Source of the DNA: an uncultured Candidatus Saccharibacteria bacterium
Lineage (GTDB): Bacteria > Patescibacteriota > Saccharimonadia > Saccharimonadales > Saccharimonadaceae
Assembly (NCBI GenBank): GCA_937858705.1
Contig: CALLZM010000024.1
Location: forward strand, 39,263 to 103,262
Direction of reading: 5' to 3'
Length of the DNA stretch: 64,000 nt
The notes under the pieces were generated by a model, which saw only the letters and a program-made list of their open reading frames with translations, made no database searches and was not told the DNA's origin. The position numbers and the translations under genes are program-made. The first letter of the stretch is position 1; each line of letters opens with the position of its first letter. This document shows positions 34,422 to 42,754 of this stretch, piece after piece.

Positions 34422-36727
34422 TGCGTGATTATCTCGCTATTGTTAAACGAAATATACTTTCGCCGATTGTTATCGGTATTTTTCTTTTGGCGGGGGCGTT
34501 GATCTATGTTGGCGAGCATCGAGATGCGTGGTTTATATCGATTGTTATTATCATCAACTCGTGCATCGGCATTATTCAAGAAATTCGCGCAAAACGAGCC
34601 CTGAAAAAGCTTGAGCTGATGAGTGCGCCAAGAGCCAAAGTGGTTCGAGGGAGTGAAACCGTAGAAATAGCCTATGAAGATCTGCGGATTGGTGATGAAA
34701 TGGTACTGCATGCTGGCGATGAAGTGCCGGCCGATGCTACTGTAACGACTTCTCGGGGTTTAGAGGTGAATGAAAGTATGCTTACCGGTGAGTCGATAGC
34801 GGTAGCGAAAGCTGCCAAACAACCAGTGTACGCGGCCACAAGTGTTGTGGCTGGATCGGCCAGGGCTGTGGTAACGGCTATCGGCGAAGACACCAAGGCT
34901 GGTACGATAAGCAAAGTATTGAAACGATACAAGCCAGAGCTCACGCCACTACAAAAGCAAATTCAACGAGCAATTAGCTGGCTGACATTTGGCGCTATTG
35001 GTCTCGCAGTTCTTATATTTGTGGTGTATTTCTTTTCTGGCGAGGAGCCGGTGCAAATATTGAAAACTATCACTGTGGCGGCTGTGACAGTAGTGCCAGA
35101 AGGGTTGTTGTTGGCTAGTTCCCTGCTGCTTGCTTTTGGGTCGCTGAAATTGGCGCAGGCGAAAGTATTGCCACAAAAGCTTTCGGCAATTGAGGCGATG
35201 GCGCTTCTGAATGTACTGTGTGTTGATAAAACGGGTACTCTTACGAGCGACGAGATAACGCTATCGAAAATAGTGCCGTTCGGTGATACAACCAAGACTG
35301 AGCTGAGTAAACTGGCGGCTATCGTCGCCAAAGAAGCCAGTGGCGGCAATGCGACGGGTGAAGCGGTGGTGCAAGGCACAAAACTCCCTGGGAACTATGA
35401 GGTGCAGGAAGTGTTGGCGTTTTCGTCTGCAAGAAAAATAAGTGCCGCACGGTTTCAGCTTGACGGCAAAAAACAGACCGCTCTATTGGGTGCGCCAGAG
35501 TTCGTCTCGAAAATAATTCCGGTAGACAAAGCGATACTCGACCAAGTGGAAGCATGGACAAATAAGGGCCAACGAGTGCTGCTTTTGGCGCGCATAACCG
35601 ACCACAAAACTCCATTGAAAGCCATGAAGCAAGCTAAGGGAAACATAGCCGGTGCTATTGTGCTCGACAACCCACTGCGCGAGGGCGTGAAAGAGACGGT
35701 AGATTTTTTGCAACGGCAAGGTGTGTCGATGCGAGTGATTAGCGGCGATAATCCTGGCACAGTGCGCTATGTTGCCAGTGAAGTGGGCATAAAACGCCCA
35801 TCGCTGAGCATCACCGGTCCTGAATTGGCTCAGCTTGACAATGCTGCGTTTAAGGCGGCTGCCGATAAATATACTATTTTTGCTCGAGTTTTGCCTGAAC
35901 AGAAAGAAAAACTCATTCGTCATTTCAAAAAACAGCACTTTTTTACTGGTATGGTAGGCGATGGTGTCAATGATGCGCTGGCGCTCAAAAAAGCTGACTT
36001 GGGCGTAGCGATGTATGCTGGTGCGGCGGCATCTCGTCGGGTTGCCGATATTATACTGCTCAACAATTCATTCACTTCCCTGCCGCTCGGGATGAAGCTC
36101 GGCAATCGTATTATGCAGGCGATTGAAGTCATTGCTTCATTATTTTTCCATAAAATTATTTATGGTGTCGTATTGCTCTTTTCGACGATGCTTCTTGGCA
36201 TGACTTATCCGTATGCGCCGCGGCATATTACTTTTATGAACATGTTTCTCGTTACTATGCCGACGCTGATGTGGACTCTCTTTCCGCCGTTGCCGCGCCA
36301 TAGGGTGAATCCAAAGCGGTTTTGGCGCGATACTCTTGGTTCTATCGCGCCGATAGCGGTTATCACTGGTCTGGCGGTTACATTCACCTACTGGATTATG
36401 TCGCTTGTGTATGCCGATAGACCGATGGCTGTGGCTACCATGACGGTGTTGACGGCGACTTTTTTTGGTGTGTACATGGTGTTTTTGGTGCCGAATATGC
36501 TGGGTGTTACGGTAAATCGCCGAGCGAAATATGCCAGGCGACTGTACCTCATCGCAGTTGCGCTGGTGGCATCGACGAGCTTTAGCATCGGTTTTTTGCG
36601 AGATTTCTTCGACTTTTCAGCGCCAACCATTTGGATATTATGGCCGGCCATTACGGTTATTGCGCTTGCGGCGGCCGTGCAGTGGCAAATAGCAAAAACT
36701 GCAGCCAAAAGATATCTCGAGAAATAA
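34421..36727 (+). CDS. P-type cation-transporting ATPase (CtpE-like)
   Basis: 768 aa. Actuator domain with NESMLTGESIAVAK, phosphorylation site CVDKTGTLTSDEI, hinge MVGDGVNDALALKKADLG. The membrane helix before the phosphorylation site has VVPEGLLLASSLLLAFG, and the segment LPQKLSAIEAMALLNVLC resembles CtpE, a mycobacterial calcium importer. No N-terminal metal-binding domain. Specificity (Ca, Mg or another) is inferred only from this resemblance. Coupled to the upstream 162-aa gene. Confidence 0.88.
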   Translation: MRDYLAIVKRNILSPIVIGIFLLAGALIYVGEHRDAWFISIVIIINSCIGIIQEIRAKRALKKLELMSAPRAKVVRGSETVEIAYEDLRIGDEMVLHAGDEVPADATVTTSRGLEVNESMLTGESIAVAKAAKQPVYAATSVVAGSARAVVTAIGEDTKAGTISKVLKRYKPELTPLQKQIQRAISWLTFGAIGLAVLIFVVYFFSGEEPVQILKTITVAAVTVVPEGLLLASSLLLAFGSLKLAQAKVLPQKLSAIEAMALLNVLCVDKTGTLTSDEITLSKIVPFGDTTKTELSKLAAIVAKEASGGNATGEAVVQGTKLPGNYEVQEVLAFSSARKISAARFQLDGKKQTALLGAPEFVSKIIPVDKAILDQVEAWTNKGQRVLLLARITDHKTPLKAMKQAKGNIAGAIVLDNPLREGVKETVDFLQRQGVSMRVISGDNPGTVRYVASEVGIKRPSLSITGPELAQLDNAAFKAAADKYTIFARVLPEQKEKLIRHFKKQHFFTGMVGDGVNDALALKKADLGVAMYAGAAASRRVADIILLNNSFTSLPLGMKLGNRIMQAIEVIASLFFHKIIYGVVLLFSTMLLGMTYPYAPRHITFMNMFLVTMPTLMWTLFPPLPRHRVNPKRFWRDTLGSIAPIAVITGLAVTFTYWIMSLVYADRPMAVATMTVLTATFFGVYMVFLVPNMLGVTVNRRAKYARRLYLIAVALVASTSFSIGFLRDFFDFSAPTIWILWPAITVIALAAAVQWQIAKTAAKRYLEK

Positions 36728-36739
36728 TCTCTCGAGATA
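36713..36739. terminator. Hairpin at the end of the P-type ATPase gene
   Basis: A 10-bp perfect stem TATCTCGAGA/TCTCGAGATA (36713-36722 with 36730-36739, 7-nt loop) overlaps the stop codon. It is followed on the plus strand by a T-rich but not pure tract, so it may end the ATPase transcript or act on both strands. Confidence 0.5.
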
Positions 36740-36752
36740 GTTATGTTTTCGG

Positions 36753-37106
36753 TTATTGTTCTTGTTCTTTTTCGTTTTCCAGGACTTTTTCGAGGTACTC
36801 TATTTGCATTTTTGCGGACGACTCACCCGCCTCATCGCCTGCTTCGCGGTACTTATCTAAGGCTTTTTTATAGCTTTCGATGGCTTTGGCGGTTTCGCCC
36901 TGTTGTTCGGCCGATGCCGCTTCGGTTGAAAATGCCTTCGCCTGTCTTTGTGATGCAGACTCAGCCGTATCTTGTTGAGGGGTCTCATTAGGCGCTGCGG
37001 GCGGTGGTGTCGGGCGAATCATGACCAATATGAAATAAGTTGCTGTAGCTAGGGCTAGGGCGCTAACGGTCGCGATGATTGATATGAGTATTGTCTTCTT
37101 TTTCAT
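36753..37106 (-). CDS. Small membrane-anchored helical protein (TPR-like)
   Basis: 117 aa. N-terminal membrane anchor (TILISIIATVSALALATATYF, shortened), a Pro/Ala linker, then a helical hairpin region (AEQQGETAKAIESYKKALDKYREAGDEAGE, shortened) that looks like one TPR unit, and an acidic C-terminus. Shine-Dalgarno AAGGAG 9 nt upstream. Lies 21 bp after the big pilin-like gene in the same direction and may be co-expressed. Confidence 0.65.
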   Translation of the reverse strand: MKKKTILISIIATVSALALATATYFILVMIRPTPPPAAPNETPQQDTAESASQRQAKAFSTEAASAEQQGETAKAIESYKKALDKYREAGDEAGESSAKMQIEYLEKVLENEKEQEQ

Positions 37107-37127
37107 TTCATAACTCCTTATTTGTTA

Positions 37128-39293
37128 TTACCAGCAGGGAGGATTGTTACTTGTATTTATCCATTTTGAATAATTATAAGGCCCAGCTGGTCCAGGGGCG
37201 CCTATTTCATTGCAACTAACGAGGACAGAACTTGGTGTTCCTGCGGCGTTATAACCGTATGCACACAGCAGTCTAGTAGACGAGCTAATTGTGCATTGAA
37301 TATTGTAGGTGTTAGTAGCGACCCGGCGTATGATACCAATATTGACCTTATGAGATACGCTTGAACTTGCTTTTCCAGTAGTATCATTATAGCAACGAGA
37401 TTGAGCTAAGGCTTCTAGTGTTTGTGATGCGGTAAGGACATAAGAGAATGTTTTTGTTACGCCTAGCGCCCAGCTATCCCATTCGATTTCTTCTACCCAG
37501 ACATTTGGTTTTTCGGTAGTATTGATGGATTTTAAGATGCGAATCTGACGACCAGTGCCTGATGCGCATGACTCTGCGATATCTTTTATTTTCACCTTGG
37601 CTTTGTAATCAGTGTTGAGTCCTACTGCCCATTCAGTGACTTGAGGCTCTCTGGTAAAAGGTACCATAAAGGAGGCAGATCCCGTACCAGAGTAACTACT
37701 GTAATTGCTAGCAACAAGGCATCTTGCCTGTACTTGAGTGGTATAGGTGACGCCTTCACTATTGAGATTAGTTGACGAGACGCTTGTACTAGTGGTTGTC
37801 GTCCAGCTGCCCGTTGTTCCTGCGTCGTTATTGATGCGATATTGGTATTGAGCGGTAGTGCCGCTTGGACAAGATGCAGCGTTCCATGAGTAAGTACTGG
37901 TGCTGCCGCTTCGCGAGTGACTGACACTTGGAGTGGAAGGTGTAGTAATGGCTCGATAAATCGATGCCGTACCAGTAGATACGGTTGAACTTTCTGTCGC
38001 TCCAACGATGCAACGGGCTTGTGCTTGGAACTCGTGTGTCCAACCAAAATTGGCAGCTAAAGTATTTGTTCTGTCGGATTCCCACGAAGTCCATGCAGAC
38101 CATGCAGGCATAGTGCCAGAAGATTTACGATTTTGAAAGCGATACTGTGCAGTCGTGCCAGAAGAACAAGTGATGGCAGTCGCTGTTCCTACTGCATTCG
38201 ATCCAGAAAGAGCTGCGCTAATAGTTGGTGCGCTCGGGGTAGGAATAGGTTGTATGACAGATGCTGCATCCGAAGCGACAGCACTACTGTAGATGGTGCC
38301 ATTTTTACAGCGGACTTGTGCTTGGAACTCGTGTGTCCAGCCGAAGTTGGCAGCGATAGAGTTTGAAGTTGCAGTGCCCCAAGTTGAGTATGACGACCAA
38401 GAGCCTAAAGTTCCAGAAGCTTTACGCGAACGGAATTGATATTCGGGAGTGGCTGGTGAGACGCAAGTGACAACAGATGAAACACCCACTGCATTCGACC
38501 CAGATATAGAAGCGGTTACCGTTGGTTTGGCAGGGGCTGAGAGAGATGTGTTGCCTTTTACGATATTTGACTGTTCACCATTGCCAAGAGGGAGTGTTGG
38601 AGTGATGGCAAAATAGTAGGAGGTAGCCGTAGTAAGTCCGGTGACAGAACGACTAGTTGTGGCACCACCAGTGACGGTGATAGTAGTGGGAGATGAAAGG
38701 CCGGAGTTTGTTGAATACCGTAAGACATAAGCAGTTGCATCCTCTACCCTATTCCATGATAAGGAGATAGAAGTAGTACTTTGACCAGTAACAGATAGAG
38801 TTGGCTTAGCCGTCGAGGCGATAGTTGACTTACCGCGGCTAGTAAGTTCTACTATTTGTCCATTAGACTGGCGATAACGGAGCTTCCAGGCTAGGCAGGC
38901 ATCGCCATTTCCACAGGTATCACCGCCTTCTCCAACGAAGACGAACTTGTCTGCTGAGGAGTCGTTTATATCGCTTGGGTCACATGAAATAGAGTTGCTG
39001 TCAAAAGAATCTAGCGGAGCGGTGAGTGTTTTGCGGTCAAGGCCTGGCAGGACACTTGTAGATACAGCTGCGGCATCTTGTGTCAGTCCATTGCAGCCAG
39101 GATACTCGCCTTTGGTTCGGAACACTTTTTCAAGAGATTCAGCAATAAGCTGAGCCTGTGTTTCTCGTCGGGAATCTCGGGCATTATTTTGAACCGTTTT
39201 GTATGATACCGCTGCAATACCAGCTAAAATACCGATCACTGCTATAACAATCACTAACTCGACAATTGTAAACCCTCTTGCGTCTCTTCTCAT
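37128..39293 (-). CDS. Type IV pilin-like protein with FN3 and tandem cysteine-containing domains
   Basis: 721 aa. A canonical prepilin start RRDARGFTIVELVIVIAVIG, with cleavage after Gly and Glu5 present. Pseudopilin head to about 150, an FN3 domain (about 165-250), then two or three about 90-residue repeats (SGSNAVG, SGTTAQYRFQNRK, NFGWTHEFQAQARC), each with a Cys pair likely forming a disulfide. The C-terminus (IGAPGPAGPYN) is followed by a Cys near the end. Far longer than normal pilins (about 150 aa), so it probably forms a displayed adhesive tip or stalk. TATACT lies 6 nt before the ATG. Confidence 0.82.
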   Translation of the reverse strand: MRRDARGFTIVELVIVIAVIGILAGIAAVSYKTVQNNARDSRRETQAQLIAESLEKVFRTKGEYPGCNGLTQDAAAVSTSVLPGLDRKTLTAPLDSFDSNSISCDPSDINDSSADKFVFVGEGGDTCGNGDACLAWKLRYRQSNGQIVELTSRGKSTIASTAKPTLSVTGQSTTSISLSWNRVEDATAYVLRYSTNSGLSSPTTITVTGGATTSRSVTGLTTATSYYFAITPTLPLGNGEQSNIVKGNTSLSAPAKPTVTASISGSNAVGVSSVVTCVSPATPEYQFRSRKASGTLGSWSSYSTWGTATSNSIAANFGWTHEFQAQVRCKNGTIYSSAVASDAASVIQPIPTPSAPTISAALSGSNAVGTATAITCSSGTTAQYRFQNRKSSGTMPAWSAWTSWESDRTNTLAANFGWTHEFQAQARCIVGATESSTVSTGTASIYRAITTPSTPSVSHSRSGSTSTYSWNAASCPSGTTAQYQYRINNDAGTTGSWTTTTSTSVSSTNLNSEGVTYTTQVQARCLVASNYSSYSGTGSASFMVPFTREPQVTEWAVGLNTDYKAKVKIKDIAESCASGTGRQIRILKSINTTEKPNVWVEEIEWDSWALGVTKTFSYVLTASQTLEALAQSRCYNDTTGKASSSVSHKVNIGIIRRVATNTYNIQCTISSSTRLLCAYGYNAAGTPSSVLVSCNEIGAPGPAGPYNYSKWINTSNNPPCW

Positions 39294-39299
39294 GGTTTC

Positions 39300-39305
39300 A
39301 GTATA
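39300..39305 (-). promoter_or_regulatory. -10 box TATACT 6 nt before the pilin start
   Basis: Minus-strand TATACT with a 6-nt gap to the ATG of the long pilin gene; predicts a leaderless mRNA. Confidence 0.55.
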
Positions 39306-39317
39306 GCTTATGTCTAT

Positions 39318-40733
39318 TTAGGTTCGCAAGTCTAAGATGACTAAATGTTCAATATGTGGCGTGCGGGGAAAGAAGTTGTACCCCTTGTGGGCACGAATAC
39401 CATATGTTTGTGCTAACAGGGCTGCATCTCGTGCTTGAGTAACGGGGTTGCAGCTCAGATAAACGATTCTTGAGGGGCGCTGTTGAAGAAGTCTATCGAT
39501 AACGGCTGCATGCAAACCGGCTCGAGGTGGGTCGACGATGATAGTTTTGTCGGTAGTGATGTAATCGAGCGCTTGCTCTGAGGCCGCCAAAACGGCTTCG
39601 GCATTTTTGCCGAGCCTTGCGATGTTTTGCTTCATCTCGCGAACGGCGTGTTCATTTATTTCGACGAGTGTGACATCATCGCCGCCGATGGTGAGGCCGA
39701 TGGTGCCGACGCCGGAGTAGAGGTCGAGAATGGGTAGTTTATCCTCTCGCCCTCTTTCACTCCCATCACCTCCCTCAGGCACGCGCACACGCCAATTGCC
39801 ACTCTCTTGTGTGCGCTCTGCGGGGAACGCAGAGCCTTCTGTCGGTGATGGTCGTTCGGAGGGCTCGTTCACCCACTTCTGCATATCCTTCAAAGCTTGC
39901 TCATACACCGGTATATTTACCTGAAAGAAGCCTTCGGTAGCATAGCGAAATGGTATGCCGAGGATAGTATCGGTAAGTGTGGTGTCACCAAATGCAGCTA
40001 GCCGTTCGGTGAGGACACTCGCAGGGCTTTTAGGGTTGGAGTAGATGATTTCGCCACCTTGGGCTGGGAGTATTGCGGCTTCGTCGTCGGTGATGAGCTG
40101 GTCTATTTTGTCTTTGGCGTAGAGCTGCCAGACGCAGTTTCCTTTTTGGTCGCAGCGGATGAGCAGGGTTTTGAGGTTTCGAGCAGAAATATCTTTGTTG
40201 CGTAGTAGGTCGCGAATTGCCATCGCAAGCTGATTGATTTCTGGTTTTGCTAGTAAACTGCCTTCAACCGGCACCTTCCCTTTCGACCCACGGCGGAAAA
40301 ACGCTAGATCTAGCGTTTCCTTACCAGATATGGGGTCGGTGTCGCCAAACCAACTAAACTCAAGCTTATTGCGATAGCCATACAGTTTGCCGTCACCATC
40401 TATCTCTATCGATCTAGGTAAAACAATGTTATGCAATTCGAACGCTTCCTCTATGAGAGCTGCTTTGTAGTGTTGTTCGGCCTCGGGTGACATAACTTGC
40501 CACGGGCTGGTGCTGAGATAACTTTCTGGCTCTTTTGGTTCGATTCGTTCAGTACTTGGCGATACTACTTCAGTAACAATTCCTTCCACAAAGCTCGATT
40601 TCTTTTTGGTAATGCGAAACTTTACCTCTTCGCCGGGCAATCCACCCCAGATGAGTGCTTTTTTGCCACTCTCTAGCGTACCAATAGCTTGGCCGCCACT
40701 GATGATTCGATCAAGTTTTACGGTTTCAGACAT
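39318..40733 (-). CDS. TrmA/RlmD-family RNA uridine-5 methyltransferase with palindromic insert
   Basis: 471 aa from ATG 40733 (MSETVKLDRIISGG), 7 nt after TACAAT. N-terminal TRAM-like domain (about 1-55), then the SAM-binding LDLYSGVGTIGLTIG, VDPPRAGLH, and the catalytic Cys in VYLSCNPVTQARD. Methylates C5 of uridine in tRNA or 23S rRNA; which RNA cannot be told by eye. Residues about 289-325 come from the same 109-bp palindromic element found in dus, placed in the linker just before the catalytic domain's SAM motif. Confidence 0.88.
   Translation of the reverse strand: MSETVKLDRIISGGQAIGTLESGKKALIWGGLPGEEVKFRITKKKSSFVEGIVTEVVSPSTERIEPKEPESYLSTSPWQVMSPEAEQHYKAALIEEAFELHNIVLPRSIEIDGDGKLYGYRNKLEFSWFGDTDPISGKETLDLAFFRRGSKGKVPVEGSLLAKPEINQLAMAIRDLLRNKDISARNLKTLLIRCDQKGNCVWQLYAKDKIDQLITDDEAAILPAQGGEIIYSNPKSPASVLTERLAAFGDTTLTDTILGIPFRYATEGFFQVNIPVYEQALKDMQKWVNEPSERPSPTEGSAFPAERTQESGNWRVRVPEGGDGSERGREDKLPILDLYSGVGTIGLTIGGDDVTLVEINEHAVREMKQNIARLGKNAEAVLAASEQALDYITTDKTIIVDPPRAGLHAAVIDRLLQQRPSRIVYLSCNPVTQARDAALLAQTYGIRAHKGYNFFPRTPHIEHLVILDLRT
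39758..39866 (-). repeat. 109-bp palindromic coding insert element, copy B (in TrmA/RlmD-like gene)
   Basis: Same length as copy A with no indels and three substitutions. Same strand and codon phase relative to the host gene, encoding EPSERPSPTEGSAFPAERTQ and then a tail with WRVRVPEGGDGS. Flanking sequence differs except for weak similarity on the low-coordinate side (a TCTCGC-type stretch about 20 bp out), so the true boundary there may be slightly longer. Confidence 0.88.
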
Positions 40734-40785
40734 GTACTCTATTGTACCAGACATCACTTGCTAACCGAGATCCACAGAGGTCCAC

Positions 40786-40815
40786 TTGACAATATAGGCA
40801 TAAGTGTGATATAAT
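40786..40815 (+). promoter_or_regulatory. Consensus promoter TTGACA-18-TATAAT, leaderless type
   Basis: TTGACA (40786-40791) and TATAAT (40810-40815) with an 18-bp spacer and TGA before the -10; the ATG lies 6 nt later. One of the two best promoters in the window, nearly identical from -20 through the start codon to the one at 3903-3932. Confidence 0.82.
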
Positions 40816-40821
40816 GAAAAG

Positions 40822-41661
40822 ATGAGCTACGAAAAGGTCGGCACTACAAAGGATAGAGATCGAGAAGAAGAACTTGGGGCATACTATGCGGACCTTCGAC
40901 AGGATTTTGCGGATGCTGGTTTTTCGTCAAGGGGTGGATTCCGAAACGCAAGCCTTTCTTTGCATATCACGACATATATCAGTCTTGTCGAGCCAAATCT
41001 TCGCGTTGATGAGCTACCTGGCTCACCTTTAAGCGAGCTACGGACTGCTTTTGGTAAACGGTTACATGAAATAGGGAGAAGCCAATTTGTGCCATTGGGC
41101 GAACGATACAGGCAGTCATGTCCTTCTTCCGAGCTACGGTACTCAGATTTATTAGAGGGCGTACGCGATGGCACAACAAACCCAGTACTATTTCTTTCGA
41201 ACAGTAAACTAGTCGCGATAGCCAAGACCGACCAATTGAGGCCATCTCAATTCGGTGAACAGACGGTGCTAGGAATTGGTGCTGTTGACGATAGTTCGCC
41301 TATCATCTCTGGAACTGTGGCTGAGCCGAGCTCCAGGGCGATGTCTCAAGTATTAACGGCGGCGTATCTCTTTGATGGAGCAGAAAAAACGAAGATTATC
41401 AATATAGAGGATCTGGAAGACGCTATGAACCATTATGGGGATAGTGGTGCAGAGTTTAGGACTCAACGAGTTTCTGGGCTGGTAGACCCAATTGCGCGCA
41501 AGGCCTTTGCTAGAGATGGCAACCGCCATCACATAGTAAGTTTTAGCGATGCTCAAGATATAGTCAACGCCAGACTCAGGGAGGCACAACGAGAAGGATC
41601 TGTGCATGAATTCAGTGCTGCTGAGATGGGAAAATTGGTGACAGACATGGCTGGAATATAG
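40822..41661 (+). CDS. Hypothetical protein
   Basis: 279 aa, soluble, mixed alpha/beta, no signal peptide. Segments include AYYADLRQDFADAGFSSRGG, SLHITTYISLVEP, NPVLFLSNSKLVAIAKT and HHIVSFSDAQDIVNARLRE. No motif that fixes a family. Driven by a near-consensus leaderless promoter, so it may be well expressed. Followed by a strong hairpin terminator and tRNA-Gln on the other strand. Confidence 0.6.
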   Translation: MSYEKVGTTKDRDREEELGAYYADLRQDFADAGFSSRGGFRNASLSLHITTYISLVEPNLRVDELPGSPLSELRTAFGKRLHEIGRSQFVPLGERYRQSCPSSELRYSDLLEGVRDGTTNPVLFLSNSKLVAIAKTDQLRPSQFGEQTVLGIGAVDDSSPIISGTVAEPSSRAMSQVLTAAYLFDGAEKTKIINIEDLEDAMNHYGDSGAEFRTQRVSGLVDPIARKAFARDGNRHHIVSFSDAQDIVNARLREAQREGSVHEFSAAEMGKLVTDMAGI

Positions 41662-41698
41662 GAGCGTCTCTCCTGCTATCTCTCTATCGGTGTTATAT

Positions 41699-41731
41699 AA
41701 AATAAACTAGACAAAAAGCCTAGTTTATTTT
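41699..41731. terminator. Bidirectional hairpin terminator
   Basis: A 12-bp perfect stem AAAATAAACTAG/CTAGTTTATTTT (41699-41710 with 41720-41731, 9-nt loop), A/T-rich on the outer side of both arms. It lies between the 40822-41661 gene and tRNA-Gln and serves both strands. Confidence 0.8.
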
Positions 41732-41733
41732 AT

Positions 41734-41808
41734 TGGCTGGGGTGGAGGGATTCGAACCCCCGAATGCATGGACCAAAACCATGTGCCTTACCACTTGGCG
41801 ACACCCCA
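41734..41808 (-). tRNA. tRNA-Gln (anticodon TTG), CCA encoded
   Basis: Acceptor TGGGGTG/CACCCCA, D-arm GCCAAGTGGTAAGGC, anticodon loop TTTTGGT giving TTG, T-arm GGGGGTTCGAATCCCTC, discriminator G and an encoded CCA. All stems pair well. Confidence 0.94.
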
Positions 41809-41900
41809 ATGACTTGTGTGCGATAGTATTATTATGCCGTCAGCTGGTAGGTTTTGGTCATAGACCCATTTGATTTGCTCGCGCTCTGCGCTCAAAAACA

Positions 41901-41932
41901 GCCATGCGCCCTACCACTTGGCGACACCAATA
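41901..41932 (-). pseudogene. Partial tRNA-Gln copy (5' half remnant)
   Basis: 41903-41930 matches the 5' half of the neighbouring tRNA-Gln (acceptor 5' strand, D-arm, start of anticodon stem) with two substitutions and a 2-nt deletion in the acceptor strand. The anticodon, T-arm and 3' acceptor strand are missing, so it cannot be a functional tRNA. It lies 93 bp upstream of the intact gene in the same orientation. Confidence 0.75.
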
Positions 41933-42012
41933 TACTTTGGTGTGACTAAAGCCTAGATATTATAGCATGGATTGGCGAGTTTCATCAAAGATTTTGCTAT
42001 GATAGATACAGC

Positions 42013-42735
42013 ATGAAACGACTCGATGAATATGAACAGCATTTTCTGCGAAGCCCGAAAGTGGTAGCCGAGCTCATCGGGCATAGTACTATTCGTAAAA
42101 ACGATATAGTCTATGACCTTGGTGCTGGCAGCGGTATTATTTCGAGTGTACTCGCTCGGCGGTGTCGGCAAGTGTTTGCGGTAGAGATAGAGCCGAAAAC
42201 GATTGAATTATTGCGGCAAAACACAAAAGAGAGCGAAAATATCGCAATCATAAAGAGTGACATAATGAAGCTCCCCGTTCCAGACGGCTCCTACAAGATA
42301 TTTGCCAATCCCCCATTTTCTCTTAGCTCTAACATTATTGAACGATTTTTGTTTTCTAATAATCCGCCCAAGGCGACCTATTTGGTGGTGCAGCGGCAAT
42401 TTGCGCGAAAGTTGATGCTTGAAGCAAATCATTTTACGAGCCAGCTTGGCATGTCGTTGGGTCCAATCTTCTCGACGCGTATTCGGAAACCACTTCGCAA
42501 GACCGATTTCTTCCCTCACCCCGCGGTCGACACAGTGTTATTGGAGATAAAACGGCGAGAAGAGCCTCTCTTGCCTGCGAGCCAGCTGTCGAACTATTAT
42601 GAATATATCAATTATTATTTTACTCATCCGCCAGAATTTTATGCGAGGATTGGCAAACAGATAAAACCTTCGAGCCTCAAGCTGTCTGAGTGGCTAAAGC
42701 TTTTTGTGGCGGATGCTGGTGACAGACACGAGTAA
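42013..42735 (+). CDS. Erm/KsgA-type rRNA adenine N6-dimethyltransferase-like protein
   Basis: 240 aa. SAM motif I YDLGAGSGIISSVLA, motif II VFAVEIEPKT, and catalytic motif IV FANPPFSLSSNI (NPPF, compare NIPY/NLPF in KsgA/Erm). C-terminal region FFPHPAVDTVLLEIKRR is typical of the family. Begins MKRLDEYEQHFLRSPKVV, an N-terminus like Erm proteins (QHFL). Could be a 23S A2058 methyltransferase (macrolide-lincosamide resistance type) or a divergent KsgA; this cannot be told by eye. TATGAT lies 9 nt before the ATG. Confidence 0.8.
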   Translation: MKRLDEYEQHFLRSPKVVAELIGHSTIRKNDIVYDLGAGSGIISSVLARRCRQVFAVEIEPKTIELLRQNTKESENIAIIKSDIMKLPVPDGSYKIFANPPFSLSSNIIERFLFSNNPPKATYLVVQRQFARKLMLEANHFTSQLGMSLGPIFSTRIRKPLRKTDFFPHPAVDTVLLEIKRREEPLLPASQLSNYYEYINYYFTHPPEFYARIGKQIKPSSLKLSEWLKLFVADAGDRHE

Positions 42736-42754
42736 CTGTGGTACTATTTGAAGT

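Noticed and set aside
25770..40733. An insertion sequence or prophage as source of the 109-bp repeats
   Set aside because: No transposase, integrase, terminase or phage structural gene is seen in the window.
41845..41870. Inverted fragment of the tRNA-Gln anticodon arm (GGTTTTGGTC on the plus strand)
   Set aside because: Only ten bases match and the flanks do not pair; most likely chance.
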